Assembly: GCF_008632955.1 (NCBI RefSeq)
Contig: NZ_CP043959.1
Span: 4,092,001-4,156,000, forward strand
Reading direction: 5' to 3'
DNA from: Streptomyces tendae
GTDB lineage: Bacteria; Actinomycetota; Actinomycetes; Streptomycetales; Streptomycetaceae
DNA: 64,000 nt
Below are positions 40,052 through 49,017 of this stretch, one piece after another. The position numbers were made by a program, and so were the translations under genes. Under the pieces are notes generated by a model that was given only the letters and a program-made list of their open reading frames with translations, had not been told where the DNA came from and ran no database searches. How positions within the stretch are numbered: position 1 is the first letter of the stretch; each line of letters opens with the position of its first letter.

Positions 40052-41108
40052 TCAGACGTCCGCGGTGAGGGTGATGACGACCTTGACGTCCTCGTCCTGA
40101 GCGGTGAACGCCTCGGCGGCGCGTTCCAGCGGCACCCGTCGGTGACTATCCGCTCCAGCCAGCCCGGATCCGCCTTGGCCAGGGCGTCCGCGGCCTGCTG
40201 GTAGTGGCGCAGGTTGGCGTTGACCGAGCCGACGACCGCATCGTTCTCCAAGACCAGCTCCCGGTTGATGCTGCCGGCGTCGATCGACAATTGCCGGCCA
40301 CGTGGGGAGACCCCGGTCAGGCACACGATGCCATAGGGCGCTGTGCCCGCCATGGCGGCGAAGACCAGGCGCCCAGCACCGGTCGCCTCGAGTACCACAT
40401 CGGGACGCACCTCGGCGATGACCTGGTCGATGTCCTCGCTGTGATACGTGGCGCCGAGGTCCCTCACCAGAGTCGGCTTCCGGCCGACGTGACCCTGTCC
40501 AGGACGTGCACATCGAGTCCGCGCTGCACACCCAGCAGGGCGGCCAGCAAACCGATCGGGCCGGCCCCCGTCACCAGGACCTGCCGCGGCTCGAACCAGG
40601 CGCGGCCGCCCACCCGCTCGACCTGCTCCCAGGCCTTGGCGACCACGCTCGCAGGCTCCAACAGCATCCCGACCCGCTCCAGCGCAGGATCGAGCTTCAC
40701 GGCGTAGTCGCTCTCCACGGTCCACAGCTGGCTGGCGTAGCCGTCGCGCTCCTTGATGCCCCGCTCGGTGTAGCGGCCGTTGCGACACATATCGAACTCG
40801 CCCCGCGCACACGCCCCGCACGGCACCGGATCCGGACGGCGCACGACCCCCACCACGAGGTCTCCGGTGTCGAATCCGCTGTTCGGTGGCGCCTGACGCA
40901 CCCGGCCCAGCGACTCATGGCCGATCACCAGCCGCTCCTGGCCCGGCGGCGCCCACCCGTACTCGCCCGCCACGATCTCCTTGTCCGTGCCGCACACCCC
41001 CACCGCCAGTCCCTCGACGACAAGGTCATCGTGGGCGGGCACGGGCTCGGGAACCTCCCGGATCTCCAGCGATTGTGCGGCAAGGGGGCGGACGGTGACA
41101 GCGCGCAC
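40052..41108 (-). pseudogene. Glucose dehydrogenase-like zinc MDR, two frame breaks
   Basis: A medium-chain dehydrogenase of about 350 codons. The N-terminal part has VGVCGTDKEIVAGEYGWAPP, GHESLGRV and the Cys cluster PCGACARGEFDMCRNG, followed by the Rossmann VTGAGPIGLLAALL. The frame then breaks near 40486 and again near 40140; each break is healed by adding one base. The middle frame carries VLEATGAG and VCLTGVSPRGRQL, the last one ERAAEAFTAQDEDVKVV. It resembles glucose 1-dehydrogenase (quinate/threonine dehydrogenase relatives are possible). GAGGGAGAG precedes the GTG start. It may be a pseudogene or sequence error. Confidence 0.8.
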
Positions 41109-41254
41109 GGATGATCTCTCCCTCGAACGTGCAGTCGAGCCGCAGTCGCGGGCTGCAGAACAACGCTGCGGCATCAACGAGCCGGGTTTCCCTCCGCTCC
41201 TGAGTGCCCTGCTCACGCCGCCATATACGCCGGCCGACGGGCCTGACGGGACTG

Positions 41255-41990
41255 GAGCGTGTCTCTTTGATCGGTTGGTCAGTTGATCGAATGTGTCCGT
41301 TCGGTTGGTGATCGCTGACGCGATGTGGGACCGGATCGCGCCGCTGATGCCGGCCGATCCGGTCCGCGGCCGACGGTGGGCTGATCACTGCCGAACCCTG
41401 GAGGCCATCGCGTGGAAAAACCGCACCTGCTCGCCTCTTGGGATCTGCCCGACGAACCGGGCTCGTTCCAGACAGCCCACAAACGCCTGATCAGGTGGCT
41501 ATGGACGGCACCTGGGAACGCATTCTCGTCTCAGTCCTGGCAGAGGCTGACGCTGATGCCGACATCGGCTGGACGGTCTCGGTGGACTCCACCGTCTGCC
41601 CCGGCCCACCAGCACGCTGCCGGTGCCAGGAAAAAGCGCCGCCAGACGGGGCCGAACCTGACGACCATGCCCGCGGACGCTCTCGCGGCGGCCTGAGCAC
41701 CGCAGTTCACCTGGCCAGCGACAGCCGTGCACGGCCTCTGGCCCTTCGTATCACCGCAGGCCAGGCCGGCGATGCCCCGGCCTCCGAGACCGTCATGACC
41801 GCCATTCATGTTCCGCGAAGCGGACCCGGAAGGCCAAGGACTCGCCCAGACCGCGTCCTGGCGGACCGCGCGTACTCATCACGGGCGATCCGGAGTCACC
41901 TCCGCCGACGCGGGATCCGCGCCGTCATCCCCCAGCCGTCCGACCAGTCAGGCACCGCCTGCGGCGAGGCAGTGCCGGCGGCCGACTGAT
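41255..41990 (+). mobile_element. IS5-family insertion sequence remnant
   Basis: The frames together encode an IS5-family transposase: ADAMWDRIAPLMPADP, then GSFQTAHKRLIRW, VDSTVCPGPPA, RSRGGLSTAVHLA, GPGRPRTRPDRVLADRAYS and RGIRAVIPQPSDQ. At least three frame breaks occur and the C-terminal third is missing after the DDE second Asp region. The left end near 41255 carries GATCGGTTGGTCAGTTGATC, typical of these elements. Not functional. Confidence 0.85.
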
Positions 41991-42049
41991 GGCAGGACGT
42001 CGGCGGCTTTCCTTTGCCGGATGACGGTCATGCCAGGTGCCCGGCGCTG

Positions 42050-42409
42050 TCATCCAGCTGGGGCTGTTGGTGCGCCCTGACGGGGGGCGCCGGTGCGGTC
42101 GGTCTCGTCCTGCACGAGCAGGGAGAGCAGCGATGCGACGGGGAGGCCGGCTTCGGCGGGATGACGCAACACCTTGTCCGGTTCGATGCGATAGGTGTTA
42201 GTGCGCCCGTTACGGGTGTGGGAGAGGTACCCGTCCCGTTCGAGGTCGGAGATGATCCGCGACACGGCGCGTTCGGTGAGCCGGCAATGGGCGGCGATGT
42301 CACGGATGCGGGCGTTCGGGTTGTCGGCGACCGTTGCCAGGACACGGGCGTGGCTGGTGATGAACGTCCATCCGGTGTGGGATTCGGGCACTGCGACCAT
42401 GCGGATCAT
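42050..42409 (-). CDS. MarR/winged-helix transcriptional regulator
   Basis: About 119 residues: a winged helix-turn-helix (ITSHARVLATVADNPNARIR, then HCRLTERAVSRIISDLERDGY and THRNGRTN-like HTRNGRTNTYRIE) with a short C-terminal helix. The second ATG at 42400 is an alternative start. It diverges from the STAS gene; such pairs occur in Streptomyces, suggesting it may control that gene. Effector unknown. Confidence 0.8.
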   Translation of the reverse strand: MIRMVAVPESHTGWTFITSHARVLATVADNPNARIRDIAAHCRLTERAVSRIISDLERDGYLSHTRNGRTNTYRIEPDKVLRHPAEAGLPVASLLSLLVQDETDRTGAPRQGAPTAPAG

Positions 42410-42509
42410 TTTAGAGGACGTGTCTTGCCTGAAGCCTGTTGCATGACATAATTTTCCTGCAATCGCTGACATGCCCCCGCAGGGGTGCTGCCACAGAAGG
42501 AGCCGGAAG

Positions 42510-42908
42510 GTGCCCTGGAACGAGGTCGGTACACCCACGCCTGTGAGCGACCGCGGTGGGGGGCCTGGGCGCAGCACCGCGCACGCCTCCCACACGGCAG
42601 AGGCACAGCAGCCCGAAAGGTCCGGCGCCCGGGTCATCGAGGCTCGCGGCTCCTACGACATGGACTCCATCAAGCCGCTTGCGGACGCGCTGGACGCTGC
42701 GGCCAGGGAGTACCCGATGGTGATCCTCGATGCCTCCGGCGTCACCTTCGCGGACTCGTCCTTCTTGAACCTGCTGATCCTCGCCCACCAGGCCGGCCCC
42801 CTGCGAGTGGTGGCGCCGTCCCAGCCGGTACGGCGACTGTGTGAGATCACCGGAGTCGACCAACTCCTCGACATTCGGGGCACGATCGACGAGACCGCCC
42901 ACTCCTGA
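42510..42908 (+). CDS. STAS-domain anti-sigma factor antagonist-like protein
   Basis: A 132-residue protein whose C-terminal about 90 residues form a STAS domain: VIEARGSYDMDSIKPLADAL, then PMVILDASGVTFADSSFLN with the phosphorylatable Ser position (DSSFL), and a C-terminal helix. STAS proteins of this type relieve sigma factors from anti-sigma kinases. No kinase gene is adjacent. AGAAGGAG before GTG 42510 supports the start; GTG 42543 is an alternative. Confidence 0.8.
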   Translation: MPWNEVGTPTPVSDRGGGPGRSTAHASHTAEAQQPERSGARVIEARGSYDMDSIKPLADALDAAAREYPMVILDASGVTFADSSFLNLLILAHQAGPLRVVAPSQPVRRLCEITGVDQLLDIRGTIDETAHS

Positions 42909-42999
42909 ACCGTCCGCCCTCGGCACCCGGACGACCCTGACCCTCACCTGGCTGCGGCCATACGCTCCTGCTCGGTCGCAGCACACTCTGTCCTATTGA

Positions 43000-43345
43000 T
43001 CAGAAACTCAGGAGGTTCTCGTCCAGGACGTAGCGGACGTGCGGGCCGCCGAAGTAGTCGCGGACGAAGCGTGGCCGGCGCTGTCGTCTGCGGAAGAAGC
43101 GGCAGGTCTCGGTGGCAAGTTCGGCCGGGTTCCGGGTCCATCCAGCCCTTGGTCCTGATCGCCGACATCGCGTTCACCGAGAACCGGTTCCCGCTCCGCC
43201 GCACCACGGGCGTCTTCCCCTTCTCGCCCCAGGTGCGACCGGTGACCTGATCGGAGAGGAGACCGACCTGGTCGGCGAAGAGGATCTCGCCGCCGTCCTC
43301 CTTCGGTGAAGAAGCGGTGGCAGCCGCGCACCTGGTACCAGGCAC
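43000..43345 (-). mobile_element. IS630-family transposase remnant
   Basis: The minus strand contains EDGGEILFADQVGLLSDQ and TGRTWGEKGKTPVVRRSGNR, then FSVNAMSAIRTKG: the central DDE domain of an IS630-type transposase. The frame breaks afterwards, and both ends are missing. Confidence 0.8.
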
Positions 43346-43432
43346 GTACTCAAGGGCTGCGGTGTTCCTGCGTCAGCAGGGCCCTTTGGTGACGAGTGCT
43401 GGGCGTCGCGATGGCGACGTCGCGTTTCCCGC

Positions 43433-43867
43433 TTACGCCGTCGCTTCCGGCTTGGACGGGGCGATTTCGGCGATCAGGCCCTCGACCAGGGTCTTGATCT
43501 CGTCGCGGATCGGCCGGACCGCATCGACGCCCTGGCCGGCCGGATCGTCCAGTTTCCAGTCCAGGTAGCGTTTGCCGGGGAAGACGGGGCAGGTGTCGCC
43601 GCAGCCCATGGTGATGCACACGTCGGACTCCTTCACCGCGTCCACGGTAAGGATCTTCGGGACCTCGGCGGAGATGTCGATGCCGACCTCGGCCATCGCG
43701 GCGACGGCGGCCGGGTTGACCTGCTCGCCCGGGTTGGAGCCGGCGGAGCGCACCTCGACGCGGTCCCCGGCCAGGTGGGTCAGCCAGGCGGCGGCCATCT
43801 GGGAGCGGCCTGCGTTGTGGATGCAGACGAACAGGACGGACGGCTTCTTGCCGGTGCTCACGGGCAT
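43433..43867 (-). CDS. arsC: Arsenate reductase, low-molecular-weight phosphatase type
   Basis: A 144-residue ArsC. The P-loop nucleophile motif CIHNAGRSQ is near the N-terminus, and redox Cys residues lie in MGCGDTCPVFPGK, as in thiol-disulphide-coupled (thioredoxin or mycothiol) arsenate reductases. It reduces arsenate to arsenite for export by Acr3. It diverges from arsR-acr3-arsO. The ATG at 43867 gives the canonical length. Confidence 0.92.
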   Translation of the reverse strand: MPVSTGKKPSVLFVCIHNAGRSQMAAAWLTHLAGDRVEVRSAGSNPGEQVNPAAVAAMAEVGIDISAEVPKILTVDAVKESDVCITMGCGDTCPVFPGKRYLDWKLDDPAGQGVDAVRPIRDEIKTLVEGLIAEIAPSKPEATA

Positions 43868-43925
43868 GAGGGGCTCTCTCGTCTCGCGGCGGCTGCACGT
43901 CACCCACGACGTCAGCATCCGCTGG

Positions 43926-43957
43926 TATCAGCGATCGATGATGTGACAGTATCAGCG
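43926..43957. promoter_or_regulatory. Direct repeat in arsC/arsR intergenic region
   Basis: TATCAGCG occurs at 43926-43933 and 43950-43957, 24 bases apart, with GATCGATGATGTGACA between. It sits directly before the arsR ATG and in the divergent arsC promoter, a plausible ArsR operator. Confidence 0.5.
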
Positions 43958-43958
43958 C

Positions 43959-44267
43959 ATGCTGACTTCAGTCGATCCTGATGTGATCCGGGCGCTGGGC
44001 GATCCGCTCCGGCTGCAGATCGTCACTCTGCTGGCGCGTGAGACGCTGTGCACCACGCACCTGGTGGAGGAGACCGGGGCCAAGCAGACCAACTTGTCCA
44101 ACCACATGAAGGTGCTGCGCGAGGCCGGACTGGTGGAGACCGAGCCGTGCGGCCGCTTCACGTATTACAAGCTCAGGCCCGACGTCCTGGCCGGCCTCTC
44201 GGAGCAGTTCGCCGAGCTCGCCGAATCCGCCCGCACTGCCGCGGAGAACAAGAGGGCCTGCCCGTGA
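43959..44267 (+). CDS. arsR: ArsR-family arsenic-responsive repressor
   Basis: A 102-residue winged-helix repressor (IRALGDPLRLQIVTLLARE, TGAKQTNLSNHMKVLREAGL). Cys in ETLCTTHL and near the C-terminus (RACP) could bind arsenite, although this is not the ELCVCDL pattern of the second repressor at 46971. It overlaps acr3 by 4 bases and likely controls its own operon and arsC. Confidence 0.9.
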   Translation: MLTSVDPDVIRALGDPLRLQIVTLLARETLCTTHLVEETGAKQTNLSNHMKVLREAGLVETEPCGRFTYYKLRPDVLAGLSEQFAELAESARTAAENKRACP

Positions 44268-45382
44268 CCTCCGCCGAGCCCACCACCGCCCGCGCCCAGA
44301 GCACCGATGCGGCCGGGGACGACTCGATCGTCAAGAAGCTCTCCACCCTCGACCGTTACCTCGCGGTATGGATCCTGCTCGCCATGGCCGTCGGGCTCGG
44401 GCTCGGCAGGCTCATCCCAGGGTTGAACGACGCGCTCGCGAAGGTGGAGATCGGCGGGGTGTCCCTGCCGATCGCACTCGGCCTGCTGATCATGATGTAT
44501 CCGGTGCTGGCGAAGGTTCGTTACGACCGGCTCGACGCCGTCACCGGCGACCGCAAGCTGATGGCCTCCTCGCTGGTCATCAACTGGATCGTAGGCCCGG
44601 CGGTCATGTTCGCGCTCGCATGGATCTTCCTGCCGGACCTGCCGGAATACCGCACCGGCCTGATCATCGTCGGCCTGGCCCGCTGCATCGCCATGGTCAT
44701 CATCTGGAACGACCTCGCCTGCGGCGACCGTGAGGCCGCCGCAGTCCTCGTCGCCCTCAACTCCGTTTTCCAGGTCCTCGCCTTCGGCCTGCTCGGCTGG
44801 TTCTATCTCGATCTGCTGCCCGGCTGGCTCGGCCTCGGCGACGGCGAGCACCTCGACATCTCCATGTGGAAGATCGCGCTGAACGTCGCCATCTTCCTCG
44901 GCATCCCGCTGCTGGCCGGCTTCCTCACCCGCCGCCTGGGCGAGAAGAAGCTCGGCCGCACCGACTACGAGCAGCGGTTCCTGCCGACGATCGGCCCGTG
45001 GGCGCTGTACGGGCTGCTGTTCACGATCGTCATCCTCTTCGCGTTGCAGGGAAAGACCATCACGTCGCAGCCGCTGGACGTCGTCCGGATCGCGCTGCCG
45101 CTGCTGGTGTACTTCGCCGTGATGTTCTTCGGCACGTTCCTGCTCGGTAAGGGCCTGGGCCTGGCCTACGACCGCACCGCGACGCTCGCCTTCACGGCGG
45201 CGGGCAACAACTTCGAGCTGGCCATCGCGGTAGCCATCGCCACCTTCGGCGTCACCTCGGGCCAGGCCTTGTCCGGTGTCGTCGGCCCGCTCATCGAAGT
45301 GCCGGTGCTGATCGGCCTGGTCCACATCGCGCTCGCATGGCGAAGGAAGTTCGCCGCCGGCATGGTGACGACGGCCCCGTGA
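44264..45382 (+). CDS. acr3: Acr3 arsenite efflux permease
   Basis: A 372-residue membrane protein with about ten hydrophobic segments. The conserved Cys lies in GLARCIAMVIIWNDLACGD and the BASS-family motif AAGNNFELAIAVAI is present. It exports arsenite using the proton gradient. About 35 N-terminal residues are cytosolic and polar. It overlaps arsR before it and arsO after it by 4 bases each. Confidence 0.93.
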   Translation: MTSAEPTTARAQSTDAAGDDSIVKKLSTLDRYLAVWILLAMAVGLGLGRLIPGLNDALAKVEIGGVSLPIALGLLIMMYPVLAKVRYDRLDAVTGDRKLMASSLVINWIVGPAVMFALAWIFLPDLPEYRTGLIIVGLARCIAMVIIWNDLACGDREAAAVLVALNSVFQVLAFGLLGWFYLDLLPGWLGLGDGEHLDISMWKIALNVAIFLGIPLLAGFLTRRLGEKKLGRTDYEQRFLPTIGPWALYGLLFTIVILFALQGKTITSQPLDVVRIALPLLVYFAVMFFGTFLLGKGLGLAYDRTATLAFTAAGNNFELAIAVAIATFGVTSGQALSGVVGPLIEVPVLIGLVHIALAWRRKFAAGMVTTAP

Positions 45383-46437
45383 CCCAGCAGACGGACGTGG
45401 TGGTGGTCGGCGGCGGCCAGGCAGGGCTCGCTGCCGGCTACCACCTGCGCCGCCAGCGCCTCGACTTCGTGATCCTGGACGCGGAGGCGGAGCCGGGCGG
45501 GTCCTGGCAGCACATGTGGAACTCGCTGCACCTGTTTTCCCCGGCCGAGCACTCCTCTCTGCCCGGACGGCTCATGCCCGCCCAGGCGGGCGAGACGTAC
45601 CCGGGTGCCGGGCACGTGGTGGACTACCTGACCGACTACGAGAAGCGCTACGACCTGCCCGTCCAGCACGGCACCCGTGTGGACGCCGTACGCCGTGACG
45701 GCGACGGGTTACTCATCGAGGCGGATTCCGGCACTTGGCGGGCCCGTGCGGTCGTCAGCGCCACCGGCAGCTGGTCACGGCCCTTCCTCCCCGCCGCCCC
45801 CGGCCACCGAACCTTCACCGGCCGACTGCTGCACACGGTGAACTACCGCTGCCCGGCCGACTTCGCCGACCAGCGTGTCGTCGTGGTCGGCGGCGGGAAC
45901 TCCGGCGCTCAGATCGCCGCCGACCTCGCCCTGGACGGCCAGGTCGAGGTGACGTGGGTGACCCAGCGCCCGCCGCGGTTCCTGCCGGACGACATCGACG
46001 GCCGTGCTCTGTTCGATGTCGCCACCGGCCGCCGTCGCGCCCTGGACGCCGGCCGCGCCGACACCGGCGGAGTCGCTTCGCTGGGCGACATCGTGGCCGT
46101 GCCACCCGTACGCGAAGCCCGCCGCGCCGGGCTTCTGACCGCCAAGCCGATGTTCGCCCAGCTCGCCGCTACCGGTGTCGGGTGGGCCGACGGCAGCCGG
46201 AGCGACGCGGACGCGATCGTCTGGTGCACCGGCTTCCGCCCGGTACTGGCCCATCTTGCCCCGCTGAACCTGCGGGGCCCACGCGGGCACATCCCCACCG
46301 CCGGGACACGTGCCCTCGGTGAGCCGAGGCTGCACCTGCTCGGCTACGGCGACTGGACCGGCCCGGCCTCGGCCACCCTCATCGGCGTCGGCCGCACCGC
46401 CCGGGACGCCGTGCGTGAGGTCGCCGGCCTGCTCTAG
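45379..46437 (+). CDS. arsO: ArsO-type flavin-dependent monooxygenase
   Basis: A 352-residue FAD/NAD(P)-binding oxidoreductase: the N-terminal FAD motif VVVVGGGQAGLAAGYHL and a second nucleotide motif VVVVGGGNSGAQIAADLAL, with ATGSWSRP between. Such flavoproteins are common in actinobacterial ars operons and are called ArsO; the reaction is not established with certainty. The GTG at 45379 overlaps the acr3 stop. Confidence 0.85.
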   Translation: MTQQTDVVVVGGGQAGLAAGYHLRRQRLDFVILDAEAEPGGSWQHMWNSLHLFSPAEHSSLPGRLMPAQAGETYPGAGHVVDYLTDYEKRYDLPVQHGTRVDAVRRDGDGLLIEADSGTWRARAVVSATGSWSRPFLPAAPGHRTFTGRLLHTVNYRCPADFADQRVVVVGGGNSGAQIAADLALDGQVEVTWVTQRPPRFLPDDIDGRALFDVATGRRRALDAGRADTGGVASLGDIVAVPPVREARRAGLLTAKPMFAQLAATGVGWADGSRSDADAIVWCTGFRPVLAHLAPLNLRGPRGHIPTAGTRALGEPRLHLLGYGDWTGPASATLIGVGRTARDAVREVAGLL

Positions 46438-46604
46438 CTAGGAGCCGTCCGGTCGATCACGGTCGTGGATGGTCCGGCATGATGCCGGGGTGAGCATCAT
46501 CGTCGAGTTCTTCGCGGCTTCGGATGACGCGTCAGCGGCTCTGGCCTGAGAGGATCGCTTGTGGACTCGCCTGAGTCAGGTGACTTGGCCGAGGCCGGCG
46601 GTGG
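46438..46604. other. Short region with a possible truncated gene start
   Basis: GTG at 46491 opens a 19-codon frame (VSIIVEFFAASDDASAALA) that ends in TGA. The segment looks like the beginning of a Streptomyces protein cut off by rearrangement. No complete gene is supported. Confidence 0.35.
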
Positions 46605-46850
46605 TCAGGTACTGCTACGCAAGGCGGTGAAGTCGGGCTCGGAGTCGTATGCCCCGGGTTCAATGCCGAGTTCGTGGGTGAGTACTCGCCGAACTGCCTG
46701 ATGTGCCGTCAGGTACGGCGAGATGTGGTCCAGGTCCTCGGGGTTGATCTCCCAGCCTTCCTACAGGAGCTGGCGGGCGATCTCGGGGAGGTCCACCGGC
46801 GTTTGGAAGATCACCGCGTTCGTGAGCTCTCACCCGCCACAAGAAGCCGA
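46605..46850 (-). mobile_element. Tn3-family transposase remnant (C-terminal end)
   Basis: The minus strand encodes TNAVIFQTPVDLPEIARQLL, a stop codon, EGWEINPEDLDHISPYLT, then after a frame break an IRQFGEYS-like segment, and THELGIEP. This is the C-terminal tail of a Tn3-family transposase with one nonsense codon and at least one frameshift. Confidence 0.8.
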
Positions 46851-46970
46851 CACCCTGGCGACACCACTCAATGCCGTCAGGACAGCAACCGCCCGCCTCG
46901 TCTACACCGCTGTTGGCAACTGCCCGGCGGCGCCGCCGGCTGGGCGCCGCCGCCGGGCGTCCGAGTGTGG

Positions 46971-47345
46971 TCATGCGGCAGCCGATGTACCAACCAGCAG
47001 TTGGCCCATGGCGGCGAGCACGGACGGCTCGACGCGGTAGTAGACCCAAGTGCCACGTCGCTCGGATGTGAGCAGCCCGGCTTCCTTGAGCTTCTTCAGG
47101 TGGTGGGAGACGGTGGGCTGGGAGACGCCGACGTCGGAGATGTCGCACACGCAGGCCTCGCCGCCCTCGTGCGAGGCCACTGCGGAGAACAACCGGAGCC
47201 GGACCGGGTCACCGAGGGCCTTGAACATCCGCGCTGCGGTCTCGGCCTCGTCGGCGGTCATCGGGCGCTCGGTCAGCGGAGGGCAGCACGGCGCTACCCG
47301 ACCGTCGACGGGCTCGAGCAGCGGCAGCACCTTGGCATTCGACAT
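46971..47345 (-). CDS. ArsR-family metal/arsenic-responsive repressor, second copy
   Basis: A 124-residue ArsR/SmtB protein with the classical sensing motif EACVCDISDVGVSQPTVSHH and an additional CCPP near the N-terminus. The winged helix reads HLKKLKEAGLLTSERRGTWV. The ATG at 47345 is adjacent to a palindromic operator. It differs clearly from the first arsR, suggesting separate acquisition. Confidence 0.9.
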   Translation of the reverse strand: MSNAKVLPLLEPVDGRVAPCCPPLTERPMTADEAETAARMFKALGDPVRLRLFSAVASHEGGEACVCDISDVGVSQPTVSHHLKKLKEAGLLTSERRGTWVYYRVEPSVLAAMGQLLVGTSAAA

Positions 47346-47347
47346 AC

Positions 47348-47368
47348 GTCTATGTTGACACACGTCAA
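47348..47368. promoter_or_regulatory. ArsR-type operator at the second arsR promoter
   Basis: GTCTATGTTGAC is followed by ACACGTCAA, giving the imperfect palindrome TTGACACACGTCAA (47355-47368). It lies immediately upstream of the repressor ATG. The same 12-base core occurs at 47788. Confidence 0.65.
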
Positions 47369-47399
47369 ACCAGTGTGGGAGGTCCGTCGCCGACGTGTG

Positions 47400-47758
47400 A
47401 GATGGGCGGCCAGGCGCCGGACGACCCGCTCTGTGTCCCGGCCGACACCGTGCAGCGAGGTCGACGACAGGCTGCGCTGCCATTCCAGCAGGCGGTCGGC
47501 GTAGGTGGTGAGGTAGGTGACGACCTCGTCGCGGTTCGGGTAGCGGTCGCGGTCAGCGCCGGGAAACAGCATCCCGGGCAGGGTGCCTTACCGGACGGGT
47601 GAGAACAGTGTGAGGCTGTCGTAGTGGTGCGGCCACGGCTCGGCCGCCCGGCCGGACGCCTCCAGCGCCACCGGCCGCGGCCTGCGGCGCAGCAGCGCGT
47701 GGGCGGCCGCGAGGCCCGACTGGCCGTTGCCGATCACAGTGGTCTCGATGTGCTCCAT
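47400..47758 (-). pseudogene. Flavoprotein (ArsO-like) 5' remnant
   Basis: From an ATG at 47758 the minus strand reads MEHIETTVIGNGQSGLAAAH and SLTLFSPVR, then a stop codon, then GTLPGMLFPGADRDRYPNRD and VVTYLTTYADRL. This is the N-terminal third of a flavin-containing oxidoreductase like ArsO, with an internal stop and no C-terminal part. Confidence 0.75.
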
Positions 47759-47787
47759 CAGAGCAATCCGCCTTGAATTGATGACTG

Positions 47788-47808
47788 TCTATGTTGACGC
47801 TCATCAAT
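47788..47808. promoter_or_regulatory. Second ArsR-type operator, divergent flavoprotein promoters
   Basis: GTCTATGTTGAC is repeated exactly, followed by GCTCATCAA, giving TTGACGCTCATCAA (47795-47808). It lies between the two divergent flavoprotein genes, so the repressor at 46971 probably also controls them. Confidence 0.65.
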
Positions 47809-47869
47809 ACAGGTGCCATGCTGGGCGGCGGAAGCCATCGACAGATGTCGAAACACGCAAGGAGTCGCC

Positions 47870-48640
47870 GTGAATGCGCCCGCCACCACCGAGCTGCCCG
47901 TCGTCGTGATCGGAGCCGGACCCGCAGGCCTGGCCGCCGCCGCCCACCTCATCGACCAGGGCATGGAGCCCTTGGTTCTGGAAGCCGGGCCCGCGGCCGG
48001 CGCCGCGGTGCGCGAGTGGTCCCACGTGCGCCTGTTCTCCACCTGGGGCGAGGTTGTCGACCCCGTCGCCGAGAAGCTCCTGGCTCCCACCGGCTGGACC
48101 CGCCCCGACCCGGCCACCTACCCTTCCGGCGGCGACTGGGCCGACCGGTATCTGCAGCCGCTCGCCGCAGTCCTCGGCGACCGCGTCCGCACCGGCGCGC
48201 GCGTGACTGGCGTCTCCCGCAGCGGCCGGGACCGGATCGTCGACGCCGACCGCGAGGCCCAGCCGTTCGTCGTACACATCGCCCACGCCGACGGCCGTGA
48301 GGAGCGCCTCCTGGCCCGGGCCGTCATCGACGCCTCCGGCACCTGGACCACGCCGTCCCCGGCCGGCGGCAGCGGACTGCCTGCGCTCGGCGAGAAGGCC
48401 GCCGGGGACCGGATCACCTACCGCGTCCCGGACTTGAAGGACCCCGCCGCCCGGCCCGGTACGCGGGCAAGCGCACCGCCGTGATCGGCTCCGGCGCCTC
48501 CGCCTTCACCGCCCTCGCCTACCTGGCCGACCTCGCCAAGTCCGAGGACGGCGCGGGCACGAAGGGCGTGTGGATCCTGCGCCGCGGCATCTCGGGCTCC
48601 ACCTTCGGCGGCGGTGAAGCCGACCAGCTCCCGCGCGCTT
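47870..48640 (+). pseudogene. FAD-dependent oxidoreductase, frame break and truncated 3' end
   Basis: The GTG at 47870 has AAGGAG upstream. The first frame has VVVIGAGPAGLAAAAHLIDQ and AVIDASGTWTTPSPAGGSG. At about 48451-48456 one base is missing; the next frame continues with the second nucleotide motif IGSGASAFTALAYL and GSTFGGGEADQLP. Homology stops abruptly near 48630, where unrelated GC-rich DNA begins. It resembles the flavoproteins of ars operons, possibly a thioredoxin-reductase-like or ArsO partner. Confidence 0.78.
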
Positions 48641-49017
48641 CATCTGCGGAAACACACGCATCGCGGTGCCGGTGCGGACGGGGTGCGACGCCGCCGGCGC
48701 GGCGGACGAAGGGCCGGGTGCGGGCGCGGCGGCGGGCCGCGCACCGGGCCGGGTGCCCCGGGTCCGGCCGCATACAGGATGCGGATGCACGCCATCCGCA
48801 TGACGGCCGGGACGGCCGGCCGGTCACGCCCGGCGGCGTCGCACCCCACGAAAGCAAACCAATAAGTTTGTTTTATTGCGTGTTCAACGACCCCTCCACC
48901 GGCCGCGGAACGGCCCCCACAGGCAGGACCCGGCGCAGGCCGCCCAGGGCAGGCGAGTGCGGCCGGGCGGCGGACGGCACGGCCCGGCGGGACGGCACGG
49001 CCCGGCGGGACGGCGTG
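48641..49017. other. Low-complexity GC-rich region without gene
   Basis: It joins the truncated flavoprotein to the TetR gene. It contains one AT-rich palindrome (48851-48878) and short repeats such as GGGACGGCACGGCCCGGC. No ORF here has recognisable protein features. Confidence 0.5.
48851..48878. promoter_or_regulatory. ARE-like palindrome
   Basis: AAAGCAAACC-AATA-AGTTTGTTTT is an AT-rich inverted repeat with the AAAC/GTTT arms typical of autoregulatory elements bound by gamma-butyrolactone or butenolide receptors. It is 140 bases past the TetR stop. Whatever gene it controlled seems lost or not recognisable. Confidence 0.5.
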
